The position numbers were made by a program, and so were the translations under genes. Below, piece by piece: positions 11,025-23,601 of a DNA stretch of 64,000 nucleotides. The DNA comes from Poecilobothrus nobilitatus. Lineage: Eukaryota; Arthropoda; Insecta; Diptera; Dolichopodidae. Location: contig OX352772.1 in NCBI GenBank assembly GCA_947095535.1, positions 39,575,445 to 39,639,444 of the forward strand. Reading direction: 5' to 3'. Position 1 is the first letter of the stretch; every line of letters begins with the position of its first letter. The notes beneath the pieces were generated by a model. It saw only the letters and a list, made by a program, of their open reading frames with translations. It searched no databases and was not told the DNA's origin.

Positions 11025-12041
11025 TTAAATAATTTTCAGTAGAGTTATATCTATTTATATATCAAAGGCTTTTTATTCGTAAATTGAGCTACATAAATAA
11101 AAGTTTTCTTTACTTTATTTTAAGCGGTGTAAACCTATTAATAGTCGGACTAATGAAGCGGTGTAAACGATGTAAACGGTGGCAGTCGGGCTAATGAATC
11201 GATCGAAAGTAAAACTAATAGTCTAATTTTAGAAAAAATTTTGATTTGTTTCTTATTTAACTCTATGTCTTGCCTTTTCGTTATTATTAGCCTTTTATTT
11301 TTTGAATGATTGAATGTTAGAATCTATGAAAGCTTTCATATATAGTCATTATTAATTAGAGAATTCGAGATTTCAAATTGGGGACACACCCGATTTCCCA
11401 ATGACAATACATGATTTTAACATAATTTTACCCAAAAAGCACACGAAGTTAATGAAATTAACAAAATTAACTGTATATAAATGTATAAAATTTTTTACAA
11501 AATTATGAAATGAAATAAGTTTGATTGAACGAGCTCTAACTTGAAAACCACTGGTTCCATTTATATGGTTAATAACTAATGGTTGAATTACTAATACAAT
11601 TTTTTAAAAAAGTTTGTTAACTTATGATATTTGCCGTTTTGAAGATATGGGCTCACTTTTTTTTTAGCTTAATTATACCTTATTCTGGAAAATTTTACAA
11701 AAATTAGGTTTCTTTATTATATGCCTATAATTTTATACGCCTGTTAATAGTTATAGTTAATACCCGCGCGGTGCTCAATCATCATGCCTATATGCGTTAA
11801 CAAATTCCAAGTCCACTAATTCAACTCCACCGTCAAAGAGCAACATTAATACAAAATTTGAAGTCAATCGATCAAACCGTTTTTATTTTAGAGCTAAAAG
11901 TTGAAATAAGTGCACTACAGCCCCAACTTGACGGTCCGTTAGAGTAAAATTATTAGCTCACAAGGCAGAAACACTACCCATTTCCCAAAATTCTTTTTAG
12001 TCTAATATTCATGATGATAGTCTAATATTCAGAAACAGATA
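11025..12041. repeat. 1.02-kb direct duplication, copy 1
   Basis: This copy begins TTAAATAATTTTCAGTAGAG and ends CAGAAACAGATA. It aligns along its whole length with 12191-13204 with scattered substitutions and very small indels. Inside are AAGCGGTGTAAAC and AATAGTCGGACTAATG near-repeats at 11127-11205, GAACGAGCTCTAACTTG, a GC-rich TACCCGCGCGGTGCTC, and TTGACGGTCCGTTAGAG. No open reading frame of note is present. It ends beside AGACAAACAGACAAATATTC, similar in style to the tetranucleotide tracts of the other repeats. Confidence 0.9.
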
Positions 12042-12190
12042 GACAAACAGACAAATATTCGCTTTTAAGACATCTACAATAACTATAATAACACACTTTT
12101 TTTAATATTAAATAGAACAGGACGTTTTATTTATAACAATAGCATTTATTGTTTTCCTTTTTTTTTTTTCTTAATATTTAGAAGCTATGT

Positions 12191-13204
12191 TTAAATAATT
12201 TTCAGTAGAGTTATATCTATTTATATATCAAAGGCTTTTTATTCGTAAATTCAGCTTCATAAATAAAAGTTTTCTTTACTTTATTTTAAGCGGTGTAAAC
12301 CTATTAATAGTCGGACTAATGAAGCGGTGTAAACGATGTAAACGGTGGCAGTCGGGCTAATGAATCGATCGAAAGTAAAACTAATAGTCTAATTTTAGAA
12401 AAAATTTTAATTTGTTTCTTATTTAACTCTATGTCTTCCTTTTTCGTTATTATTAGCCTTTTATTTTTTGAATGATTGAATGTTAGAATCTATGAAAGCT
12501 TTCATATATAGTCACTGTTAGTTAGAGAGTTCGAGATTTAAAATTGGGGACACACCCGATTTCCCAATGACAATACATGATTTAAACATAATTTTACCCA
12601 TAAAGCACACGAAGTTAATGAAATTAACAAAATTAACTGTATATAAATGTATAAAATTTTTTACAAAATTATGAAATGAAATAAGTTTGATTGAACGAGC
12701 TCTAACTTGAAAACCACTGGTTTCATTTATATGGTTAATAACTAATGGTTGAATTACTAATACAATTTTTTTAAAAAGTTTGTTAACTTATGATATTTGC
12801 CGTTTTGAAGATATGTGCTCACTTTTTTTTTAGCTTAATTATACCTTATTCTGGAAAATTTTACAAAAATTAGGTTTCTTTATTATATGCCTATAATTTT
12901 ATACGCCTGTAGTATATAGTTAATACCCGGCGCGGTGCTCAATCATCATACCTATATGCGTTAACAAATTCCAAGTCCACTAATTCAACTCCACCGTCAA
13001 AGAGCAACACTAATACAAAATTTGAAGTCAATCGATCAAACCGTTTTTATTTTAGAGCTAAAAGTTTAAATAAGTGTACTACAGCCCCAACTTGACGGTC
13101 CGTTAGAGTAAAATTATTAACTCACAAGGCAAAAACACTCCCCATTCCCAAAGTTCTTTTTATTCTAATATTCATGATGATAGTCTAATATTCAGAAACA
13201 GATA
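12191..13204. repeat. 1.02-kb direct duplication, copy 2
   Basis: Second copy, offset 1166 bp from the first, separated from it by 149 bp of unrelated AT-rich DNA. Differences include TACCCGGCGCGG against TACCCGCGCGG and single-base changes, suggesting a duplication old enough to have collected some substitutions. It could be a segmental duplication or two insertions of one non-autonomous element. Confidence 0.9.
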
Positions 13205-14384
13205 TGTTTAATTAATTTTTAGTTAGATTTACCCATTTAGAGTTCATGGGATTTCTTATTCTTTCAATTACTAATTAAAAATCATTGGTACTGTATATAT
13301 ATGAAAACCATATAAAGAACTAGTTCTTTGTAATTTTCTTGGTTACCTTTAACAACAACTATCAAAAGTTTCTTTGCCGTCAACATCTTGTGATTTCAAC
13401 AAAAATCATTTAAAAACTTCTTAAAGTAATATTAAAAATTACCACAAAGACTATAGAAATATTCAATGTAATCTCAAGGGTACAATTCGTACTTAATGTG
13501 AATTCAATTTAAAATAAATTATCCTTTGAGAAAAAGAAAAAAAAAAATTCTGTGAAATAAAAGGAAAATACAAAAGTCAATGAATAAAAATGAAGAGAAA
13601 AGAAAATTAGCATAGTAAAAGTTAAGAGAATTTTAAGGTAAGGAAAGAAAATAATGTTTATGCTAATTTTTTTTTCTAAAACGATTTGAAAATGAAAAAA
13701 AACAAAATTACAATTTTCCTTTTCTCTTTTTTTTTTTTTTTTTGCTTTGCTTTAAAAGGGTTAAACGTTTTTGTAGACTGGTAATACTTTCAAATAATAA
13801 ATATTTAAATTAAGAGAATAATGTTTTCTATTTATTATAATTTTATGTATTTTAATATCCTGCCATTTTTTTTTTTGTTGTGTGCATATTTAAAATCGCA
13901 AATTATTTACAAAAAAATTTTTTTTTGGTTATAAATATTAATGCTGGTACGAAGTCCTAACAAATAGACTGCGGTATGTCAACAAATGTGAAAATAGACT
14001 CTAGGCTTATTAAAATAATTTACCTTGACTCGAGTTACGTTTCAACCTTTTCGGTATAATACCAGCTCTGGAATTAGTTTCTTTTTAAAGTCTATATAAG
14101 TTAATTTTACATATTTATTTTTAACTTACGTTCTATTAAGAATATTAATTTTAAATTCCAACGTTATTAAAGATAAATGGTAGCTTTCCATTTGTGTTTA
14201 AAATATGATACGTTGACGCTTCAAACTTTTTCATTTTTACGAAGTGTAGATTTGGTTGTGTAGAACTGTAGGATATTCACATCGATAATATAATATATTA
14301 TATTTGCACAAAATTTAATAATCTTTTAGAACATTGAAGTTATCTAATTTAATAAAGTACTGAAAGTATTTATATTAATTTCGC
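13205..14384. other. AT-rich spacer
   Basis: A/T runs and no recognised gene. Confidence 0.5.
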
Positions 14385-14757
14385 AGTCGGGACCTATTTA
14401 TCCCTATTACGCTAAACCAACTAAATTTTATAAAAGTTGTTGCCATAAAAATTGATCATCATTTACAAAATTTTAAATATCTAACTAAATTTAACACTGA
14501 GGTATAATAGGTATCATATAACTTCGATAAGAGATAAGATTGATAGCTACCGCACCACTCAGTAAAACTTGTTTAACTTCAATAGCGAAATTTTGTCATT
14601 TACATGAAAATGAAATGGTAAAAAAAAACAATTTCAGAATCCTAAATCATCTCTTCTAAGTCAACTCAAAAATTAATCGTGAGCAAGCGTAATACATATA
14701 TTTTTCATATTTATCTCGTCTCCTTTATGGTGTCACAAACGTATAAGAGGAAAATTT
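14385..14757 (+). repeat. Decayed family B fragment
   Basis: AAACCAACTAAATTTTATAA, then AGTTGTTGCCATAAAAATTG and ATCATCATTTACAAAATTTT match the internal unit. Bases 14700-14757 carry ATCTCGTCTCCTTT and GGTGTCACAAACGTA of the family B end. It is much more diverged than the copies at 17.4 and 32.1 kb. Confidence 0.65.
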
Positions 14758-16397
14758 TGCTTTAATACAATAAAACTTATTTTGTCCTTACAGTTTGTTT
14801 TTACTTGTTAGTACTTTCGGTAAATTTTAAGACATTATTTAGACCTATACCTATAGTTACCTATAGTGCATTACCTAAAGTTCTGTTTTGAACTATTATA
14901 TAATATATGTTTTTCGATTTAAATGTTTACAAAAAAAAAAGAAAATGTTAACCAAAGTTTAAGAAAAGAAAATACAATGTTATAAACGTGGCATATGATA
15001 TATTATTATATGTCGCTAAATAAAATATTATAACAGATTATCTTGTATTTAATTCTGCCATCGATTTTTGTATGAAAAATCCAACACCATTACTCAAAAT
15101 ACTGTTAAATATACCAAAATAGGTTACCATACAAGCCATAGCATCCCCACACAACTAATAACGTCCCCTAGTTTATATTATACATAAAGTTTCTCTTTTA
15201 AACTATATTTAATTTCAATTGTTTAAGTGGATCACAAATATATTTTACTCAATTTATTTATTTTCATTTTAATTACAACAAACAACAATTAAATGTTAAA
15301 TCGAAGAAAATAAATACGATAACAAGATTTTCTTTCAAAGTTAATGTTTTGCTTCTACTGAACAGAAAATAGCTTCAGGAATTTTTTCCAATTGCCATTC
15401 ACTAATTCTAATATGTACATGCATATAAACATATTAAAATAATTGTACATAATTTATTTTCATTCTTGTGTCGTTTTCTGTAAATGAAAAAAATATTTAA
15501 ATTTATAATGTCTACTAATCATCGCCTGTTTTACCATTTTTACCCCATCTGTTGAATTTATGTAATATCATCGCTCTATATCATGTAAAAAGTCATATGT
15601 GCGTATAAATGGAGAACATTATAAATTAAGATTAAGCAATATAACATAATAATATACATATTTCTTTATATGCAAACACAATATGTTTGTATTATATATA
15701 ATTTATATATATTTTCTGTGATATACGTTTAGTTTTTTTTCCGCTTTTCTTGGAGCAATAACGGTAAAAAAATGTTTTGAATAAATGACAATTTATATAA
15801 ATCAACAGATTTAAAAAAAAAAAAATGTGTTCATTTTTTTAATTTTCTTCCACTGATATGTACCTAATATTTTTTTTTAAGTTTAACCATTGATGAATTA
15901 ATTTAATTTAAAGAAAAAGGTAAGAAAGTTTTCGTTTTTTATTAAATAATTAAAATTAAACCGTCAAAAAAAAAAAAAATTTTTAAATATTGAAATTTAT
16001 GTCTGATTAACTCATAAAAATTTTTAAAAATTATAATTCTAAATTATTTTTATAAATAGTTTTAAAAATTGTCATTTAATATTTCCTTAATAAAATTTTT
16101 ATTAACAATGTTAGTTTTTCATGCCTACCTATTTCAATCCCAAACAATTTATACAAAAAATCACTATATAAAACAACATTATATCAAACCTCATTTAGGA
16201 CATTTTGTGTAGTTTTACTAATCCGACGATCTTTCACAAATCTAATGAAAATGCTTCTCATATGTATTGTTCGTCTAATACTCTAATCCATTGGTGAAGA
16301 TACTGCGTCCTAAAGTGATTTTCTATGTCATATTATAATATAAAAGCATTTCTACCATGAAAGATTCTATATTATTGATAAGTGTAGGAATTTATTC
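14758..16397. other. AT-rich spacer
   Basis: No gene. The 16160-16390 part is slightly less AT-rich but gives no readable protein. Confidence 0.45.
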
Positions 16398-17000
16398 TTT
16401 GGAAAAATCTAATGCTCTAATATCAATATACTCACATAACACATCCTCCGTAGTTTTATCCTACTCTTAACAGAGTCGATATACCATCTGTTGTAATAAG
16501 ATAATTTACTGAAATTCTCTCTTAGATATAGTTCAAAAGCTATTCCTTTTGCTCAGATTGATAAGCACAAAAGTTAAAGCATTTTTCCTATCATAATTAT
16601 AAAAACTGATGAGTATTTTATCTGGCCAAGACCAAGGTTGCTGCTTTACGAATGACATACCCTATAGTTGAATTATTAGTATTGGATTATATATATCTAC
16701 ATCTACATCTACATCTACTATATACATCTATTTGGTTTCAGACATTAATTGGTTTTAGAGATTAGAGATTAGAGATTAGAGATACTCATCAGTTCTTATA
16801 ATTATGATAGGAAAAATGCTTTAACTTTTGTGCTTATCAATCTGAGCAAAAGGAATAGCTTTTGAACTATATCTAAGAGAGAATTTCAGTAAATTATCTT
16901 ATTACAACAGATGGTATATCGACTCTGTTAAGAGTAGGATAAAACTACGGAGGATGTGTTATGTGAGTATATTGATATTAGAGCATTAGATTTTTCCAAA
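16398..17000. repeat. Near-perfect palindrome, 219-bp arms
   Basis: Arms 16398-16616 and 16782-17000 are reverse complements over 219 bp with one mismatch noticed (AAAAACTGAT against AAGAACTGAT) and no indels. The 165-bp spacer contains a CTACAT repeat (16702-16723) and four TTAGAGA-like units (16755-16782). Outside the arms the sequences differ. Arms this similar imply a recent origin, either a foldback or snap-back element, an inverted duplication, or an assembly artefact. Confidence 0.9.
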
Positions 17001-17425
17001 TTATTTGAAATTTCCAGATTATTTGAAATGTCATTGTCTTCTTGAATTTTGTGACGGGATTCTCGACATTACTTTATTTTGACAAATAAACATTTTATAG
17101 GTTTAAAAACGTGTTTTCCAGGCACAATTACTACAAATTTAAAAGCGACTTAGTCAGTACTATTGTAATTTTAAGCTTAATTTTAACTTTATTATACTAT
17201 TAATGTGAATTAGAAAATAACAAATAAATGTAAAGAGATGGAACTGTAAAAAACTTTTAAAATTTTTTAAAAATTGTATGGCACATTATATATAGTTTTT
17301 ATAACACAATTTACGATATCAATTACGATATCAACTACTAGGTACTATATTTTTATCGAAATTGAATTTTTAGTTTTAGATCGATCGATCATTCTTAGAA
17401 AAATAAAAATCAAAAAATAATAAAA
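17001..17425. other. AT-rich spacer
   Basis: Nothing recognised except a repeated TTACGATATCAA at 17310-17335. Confidence 0.45.
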
Positions 17426-18604
17426 AAACGAGGAAGAGTGCAGCAGAGTAGACTGTGTCAACTCTGGGATATCCGTATGAACGCAATATATCTTGTTTCT
17501 ATAAAACTTGATCATCTTTTAAAAGCATTTAGATGTTTTAGTACCGACGTTAACTACAGAGATGTATTTATGTAAATTGTGGAGTTGTATGACAGCTACC
17601 CGAATCTATTGCGCCTAGCTTCATTAAGTTTCAAGAAATGCAAGAAGCCTGAACCGACTGTTTTAGACCAATCAAATTTTACAAAAGTTTTTGGCATGTA
17701 ACTCTACACTTTTTCACTAAATTTCAGATACCTAGCTTCAATAGACACTGAGTTATTTTCATTTATGGCAACTACCCGAACCCGGCGGCCGAAAATGCTG
17801 GAGTTAAATAGCAAAACTAACAATTTTGCAAAAGTGACGTAAAAAATATTTCAGCCTCCTACCTCCTTTATTTTTTGAGTTATCGTGTGGACGGACACTG
17901 ATTTATTTTCATTTAAAAAGAGAAGTTGTATGGCAGCAACCCGAACTTGTTGCACCAGCAGAACCAAATTTTACAGAAGTTGTTGCCATAAAACAGGAAC
18001 ATCATTTGCAAAATTTCAGACCCCTAGCTTCAATAAGTTCCAAGAGGTGCAAGAAGCCTGAACTGGCTCCTCTAGACCAACCAAATTTTACAAAAGCTGT
18101 TGGCATGTAACTCGAAACCTCTTTACTAAATTTCGGATTCCTAGCTTCAATAAACACTGAATTATTCTCATTTAAATGGAGAAGTTGTATGGCAGCTACC
18201 CGAACCCGTTGCACCACCACAACCAAATTTTACAGAAGTTGTTGCCATAAAACTTGATCATCATTTGCAAAATTTCAGAAACTTAGCTTGAATAGATACT
18301 GAGTTATTTCTATATAAAAAAAGAAGTTGTATGGCAGCTACTCGAATCCGCCGACCGAAAATGTTGTATTTAAATAACAAAACTAACAATTTTGCAAAAG
18401 TGACGTAAAAAAAAATTTCAGCCTCCTAGCTCCTTTAGTTTTTGAGTTATCGTGCGGACGGATGGACGGACTCAGAACTTAATCGACTCAGAATTCGATT
18501 CTGAGCCGATCCATACCTTTGACACTATATCTAGCTCGCCTCCTTTAAGGTGTCACAAACGTAATGGTAAATTTATTGAACATAGTTCATACGGGTATAA
18601 AAAT
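17426..18604 (+). mobile_element. Family B element, complete short form
   Basis: The element starts AAACGAGGAAGAGTGCAG and ends TTCATACGGGTATAA; the same two ends bound the inverted copy at 32067-33971. Near both ends lies an inverted ATACCCGTATGAAC / GTTCATACGGGTAT pair. Inside are repeated units with GTATGGCAGCTACCCGAACC, ACCAAATTTTACAGAAGTTG, TTTGCAAAATTTCAG and a CTAGCTTCAATA...GAGTTATT block. Towards the right end follow TTTTTGAGTTATCGTGCGGA, a GGACGGATGGACGG tract, TGAGCCGATCCATACC, ATCTAGCTCG and AAGGTGTCACAAACG. The 74- and 84-codon readings within it are by-products of the repeats. It encodes no transposase and must depend on another element. Confidence 0.8.
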
Positions 18605-18699
18605 ATAATTATAAAACTATTTATATCAATTTTCTTTCAATTCTTGGAAAGCGAAATCGAACCAGAAAGCGAAATCTGGAGTTTAATTCAAACTGTGAT

Positions 18700-19802
18700 G
18701 GAATGAGTACCGTTTTTTTCCTTTTTTCTGCTTCAAGTAAAAAATAGTGAAAACAATTAAAAAGAGAAAAGTCGATTTAATTAAGAAGGACCCTTGTCGT
18801 TCAAAATGAAATTAGTGACAGTGAACTGAAAAATTCTATAAATTCTAAATTAACTGATATATTATCAAAAAATAATAATATAAACAACAAGCCTTCAACA
18901 AGATGAAAACATTCAATTAAAAAGACAATTAGAATTAAAAAAAGCTGTTGCTAGTTATAGTATGGTTGAAAACCTAACCTCAAATAGTGATATCAATAAT
19001 AATAATTATATTAATAATAATAATGATAGTCATAATACGTACGAAATAGTACAAATACTATTAATCATAATACTGAATTAAATTTAAAAAGAAAAAAAAA
19101 ATTCCATCCATAAATGTTTACAAATGACTTTTGAAAAAAACAATTAAAGAATATTTAAAAATTAATGATTACTTAATTAAATGATTTAATGAAAATCTTA
19201 TATCAATTTTATACATATGAAATTGAACATTACAAAAAAATTGATGATATGCTTAGCCACACAGAAACTAATTTCTTCACTTTCACGCCAAATCGGAAAA
19301 AAAAATCACATTTGTTTTAAAAGGTTTTAATCTAAATTATTTTGTTGAAGATGTACTAAATTTAACAATAAATATAAAATTCAAACAATAATATAAAATT
19401 CGAAAAAATTAATCGCTTAACAACAAAAAAATACTACCTCACTTTATTGTTCAAAAGTCGCTAAATACAACCATAAACGATATTTATAGGATCAAATCAT
19501 TAGATTACCATATATCGATTACCATACATCGCAAAGAATAAGTAAGAAAAAAAATTGATGACATAATACAATGCAACAGATGTCAGAGATTCTTTAACAC
19601 CGCGGCGAATTGTAACATATCTTACCGATGTGTTAAATGCAACAACAATCACAATCCAGGAGAGTGTACAATTACAAAAGAAGATGCGAGAGAAAATCTC
19701 TATTGCGTTTTATATAAACATTATGGTCACCCCGCATCATATAGAAATTGCAGCGAATATAAAAGAAGAGTCCAAAAACTTAAAGAAAAAACAATGCAGT
19801 AA
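18700..19802 (+). pseudogene. Jockey-type LINE ORF1 relic
   Basis: This is the nucleic-acid-binding ORF1 of a non-LTR retrotransposon, broken by stops and frameshifts. An N-terminal part is rich in Lys, Gln and Asn (NEISDSELKNSINSKL, then QQDENIQLKRQLELKKAVA), compatible with a coiled coil. A middle part (FFTFTPNRKKKSHLF, GFNLNYFVEDVLNL) matches the PRE_C2HC-type region. Three zinc knuckles follow at 19572-19755. The first is CNRC...TAANC with Asn for the His, the second is intact (CVKCNNNHNPGEC), and the third (CVLYKHYGHPASYRNC) has Tyr for its second Cys. The frame ends at a TAA at 19800-19802. ORF1 coats the element RNA in the cytoplasm. The start is uncertain because the family B repeat ends just upstream at 18604. 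Confidence 0.8.
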
Positions 19803-20094
19803 AAGAACGAATTATAAGTAGACATAACATCTTATCTAGTTACAAGCAGTCTAAAACGTCATGTGCAACTATAGCAAAAAATCCAAACTTAACAAATATA
19901 AATTCTAGTTTTAATTATAATAACACTAATAATACTAACAATAATAATAATGCTGAAACAAATAATAACAATATTAACAATACTAACATTTTGGAACAAA
20001 TTAAATCTAGTTTAGTTTCTATACAAAAACAATTTTCTGACATTAAAAATCAAACATCGAAAAATACACAAAATATCAATTATTTACTTGATTT

Positions 20095-22612
20095 TATTTA
20101 TTTTAATAAAGAAAAATCCTGACATCCTATGTGTTTGCGAAACTAAATTGAAACCCAAACATTTAATGGAAAATTATAAAATAATCAGGCGTGATAAAAT
20201 CCAAAATAGTGGTGGTGGGGTGGCAATATTCATTAAAAAATTATTAATTTCCAAATAGTTAATATCCTCGAATTTAAACAATTTGAATGTATTGAACCAA
20301 TTATCATTTTACTTAAATTAAATTGCAACAAAACACTATTCATAATATGTGCATATGCTTCTAATCAAAATCAGGATAAGTTTATTTTAGAATTTCCAAA
20401 AATATTTAATATAATAAATCTAAGTGACCCTAATAATTACTGCATACCTACTAGGAGGGGACTTAAACGCAAAACACCAAAACTGGTTAAACCCCAACAA
20501 TAACATTAGGGGTATCCAGTTAAATAACAAAACAATATTCGGTTAGAACAAAACAATATTCGGCACAAAACCCAAGTTATAAATCTGAATATCCTACTTT
20601 TTCCAGAAGTAACTCGTACATAGATATGATAATATAGCGGATAACAGAATTGAAACAATACAAAATCAAACTTACAACAGTTTGCAAACATACTCTTTTG
20701 ACAGTGACCATATGGCAGTATTGTTCCCCTTTAACATAGAATGTGGTAATGAATTATATAGATACAATACTTATATTAATAAAATAATGTTATACCACAA
20801 AACCAATTCGCCTGTGATTAGATATTAATTTTGAAAAAGAATATCACAATAATTCTAATAAAATAAAAAATAACCAAAATATTCAAATAGACCAAATCAA
20901 CTACTAAAAAATTGAAAATATTATTCTGATAACTACAACAGAAAGTTAACGCTTTAAAAAAATTTGAGTCAAGAACTTTGAGAAAACTATTCAAAACTAA
21001 AAGTAAAATTCTGAAATAATTTTGGCAACCAATATTTCAGGTGTAAATAATTATTTCACTAACATTGAGAACAAAATATCAACGGGTATCGACAACCGAA
21101 CCTCAGTCCCAATATTATTAAACAATATGTAATACTTTTTAACAACTGCCTCATCAGTCGTATTACCCAAAGAGTTGAAAAGAAGCTAAAATTATATTTA
21201 TTTAGAAGCCCGGTAAAGACCCTCATGACTCAAACAATTACCGGACCATTACTTTATTGCCGAATAGCAAATAAAATCGTTGAAATATTAATTAATGATA
21301 AAATCACAACCTTTCTAGAAAACAACAATATCCTCCCAGAGAACGATTTCGGATTTCGTTTCAAACACAGCACGATACACGCCATAGCCAAACTCACTTC
21401 AGACATTTGTTGGAATATAAATAGAAAATGGGCAGTTGGGGCCAGTTTGATTGATTTGGAGAAGGCATTCAACAGTATATAAATAGATGGACTTATATAT
21501 AAAATTATCAAATATAAATTTCCCACTAACTTTGTGGAACTAACTGACCAAATAATAAGAGAAAATAAATTCCATGTCTCATTCAACCAAAGAATATCCA
21601 GAACTTTCTAATTAAACAATGGATTATTGCAGGGAACGGTAAACTCCCCAATTTTATTATTTATTTATTCTTATTTATATTATTAGAGCTTTTACAAAGA
21701 ATCTCAGGTAATAACTTTTGTATCGCTTGTGCTGACGATTTGATTTTATATTCTGAATCCAAAGAGGTGGACGTAATCCAAAACAATGTTCAGAAGATAT
21801 TTTATCCTACAGCAGATTATTGTAAAATTTGGCTGTTAAAAATCAATTATAATAAATGCGAGTCAATTTTTTTCAGAGATACTTACGCACACTGCAACGA
21901 AAATATAAAAAAAAATGGAAAAGTTTTGCGATTAAAAACCCTACTAACAATATAATAGCAAATAAAAGTGTTGGGAAATACGGAGATGTTCATTTGCACT
22001 ATTTACTAAATTATACTCAACATGTAAAAATTGCAATATTAAAAGGAAATAAAGAATTCATGATTTGCAAAAAGTTATTTTACAATAAAATAATTAACTC
22101 AAGAGTTAAAATAATTGCATATCAGTTATTAATCAGACCAATATTTATTATAGGCGGTACCTATTTGGTTACTAACATAAGTAGCAGTGCGTAATGGAAC
22201 TTTTCCGAAAATTTGACAGGAAATGTATTGGATTATGTATAAATAAAATCCTGAAACCAGAAAACAATTATATACATTTCTATTCTAACTATATTTACGA
22301 GCAAGCCAAAGTATTATACCGTATTGATAATTTCTTTATCAATCTTATTAGAAAATATTTCAATACGTCACAGCTAGTTGAAGAAAATAGATTAATTTCA
22401 AGAATATATTATCACAACAATGAATATATACATATTCAAAAATCGTTAAATATAGCTGGGTTCATCACATCGGAACATTTTATATTCTTAGATATGCAGA
22501 ATTATATACAGAATCAGAGCAATACGTCCCAATATTATTTTACAATAATAGAAGGGATACGTGAAAAAAAATTAGTTATGATAATAATACCGAGAGTTCT
22601 ATTAACATAAAA
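20095..22612 (+). pseudogene. Jockey-type LINE ORF2 relic: endonuclease and reverse transcriptase
   Basis: ORF2 nicks the target and reverse-transcribes the element RNA there. Domains in order: AP-type endonuclease with NPDILCVCETKLKPKH and RDKIQNSGGGVAIFIKK (20115-20250), GGDLNAKHQNW (about 20454-20490) and the catalytic SDHMAVLF (20702-20725). The reverse transcriptase starts near 21225 (LENNNILPENDFGFRFKHST, then GASLIDLEKAF). It continues past a stop at 21480 to GLLQGTVNSPIL and the active site ACADDLILYSES (21722-21757). The C-terminal region (IIAYQLLIRPI, then MELFRKFDRKCIGLCINK) runs to about 22612 over two frames. Many stops and at least five frame changes show it is dead. No RNase H is seen. 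The neighbouring ORF1 and same strand make 18.7-22.7 kb one nearly full-length element. Confidence 0.88.
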
Positions 22613-22720
22613 TATGCCGTATATATAGCGGATACGGATAAAACATTAAATAGAAGTTATTGGTGGTTAGAATATACTTATTAGAATATACGTACATAAA
22701 TATCAAAAAACAAATTTTTA

Positions 22721-23601
22721 TTATACCCGTACGATAGGATCGGGTATAATAAAATTACTCCTCCATTTGTAACACCTCGAAATAAGCGAGCTAGATATAC
22801 CTTCAAAGGTATGGTTCGGATCAGAAAAAAATTCTAAGACTTTCGAGCCATGTCCGTCCTTCCGTCCGTCAGCACGCTAACTCAAAAACTAAGAAAGCTA
22901 GAATCTTGAAATTTACACAAAATATTCTGGGAATAATTTGTAGGTTCCCTATTTTTATTTATATGATATTGTTATATATACAATATCATATAAATAAAAT
23001 TTGAGTTTGCAAAATTTGAGTTTTACATAACGGTAAATTAAGACACCGTATGCCACAAATATATATGTATTGTATATATACTTTTAAAGCTAATAAAAGT
23101 AGTAATCGTTTGGCGTTTTCAAAATGAAGATATACCTTATACAACTTGTTCTATAACAATTTAAATATAGAGCTTTTTTGAACCTTTGGGGAGCTGTAGC
23201 TCCGTAACGGATGGGGTTACAAAAAAAAGTTATTAAAAATAAAATTAATATTTTTGTGAGATCTATCAGCAGTTAAAATTTCATAGCTCTATTGCAAAAA
23301 AAATGTGGGGTCTAAAAGTTAGGTGTTCGAGAGCTACCCTAAGGTTTGGTCCAAACTCAACCAAAAAAAATAGGGAACCTACAAATTACTCCTAAAATAT
23401 TTTGTGTAAATTTCAAGATTCTAGCTTTCTTAGTTTTTGAGTTAGCGTGCTGACGGACGGACGGACGGACATGGCTCAAAAGTCTTAGAATTTTTTTCTG
23501 ATCCGATCCATACCTTTGAAGGTATATCTAGCTCGCTTATTTCGAGGTGTTACAAATGGAGGAGTAATTTTATTATACCCGATCCTATCGTACGGGTATA
23601 A
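22721..23601. mobile_element. Family A element with 236-bp terminal inverted repeats
   Basis: Arms 22721-22956 and 23366-23601 are inverted copies with few mismatches. Each starts TTATACCCGTACGATAGGAT and immediately folds on itself through CGGGTATAA, giving a terminal hairpin. Next come TTTGTAACACCTCG, AAGCGAGCTAGATATACC, CCATGTCCGTCC with a GGAC tetranucleotide tract, AACTCAAAAACTAAGAAAGC and CTTGAAATTTACAC. The 409-bp core contains AGCTGTAGCTCCGTAACGG and other pieces of family C. A small AT palindrome (TTTATATGATATTG-type, 22956-22998) follows the left arm. There is no open reading frame. The layout fits a non-autonomous DNA element; the superfamily is unknown. Confidence 0.85.

Noticed and set aside
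16755..16782. Telomere-like TTAGAGA repeats
   Set aside because: Only four seven-base units inside a palindrome spacer; not the insect TTAGG repeat.
18002..18226. 74-codon reading, similar to others at 32453 and 32703
   Set aside because: All three come from the same family B repeat unit; the unit lengths are not multiples of three and no start context or family is seen.
21254..21586. 110-codon minus-strand reading
   Set aside because: Antisense to the LINE reverse transcriptase.
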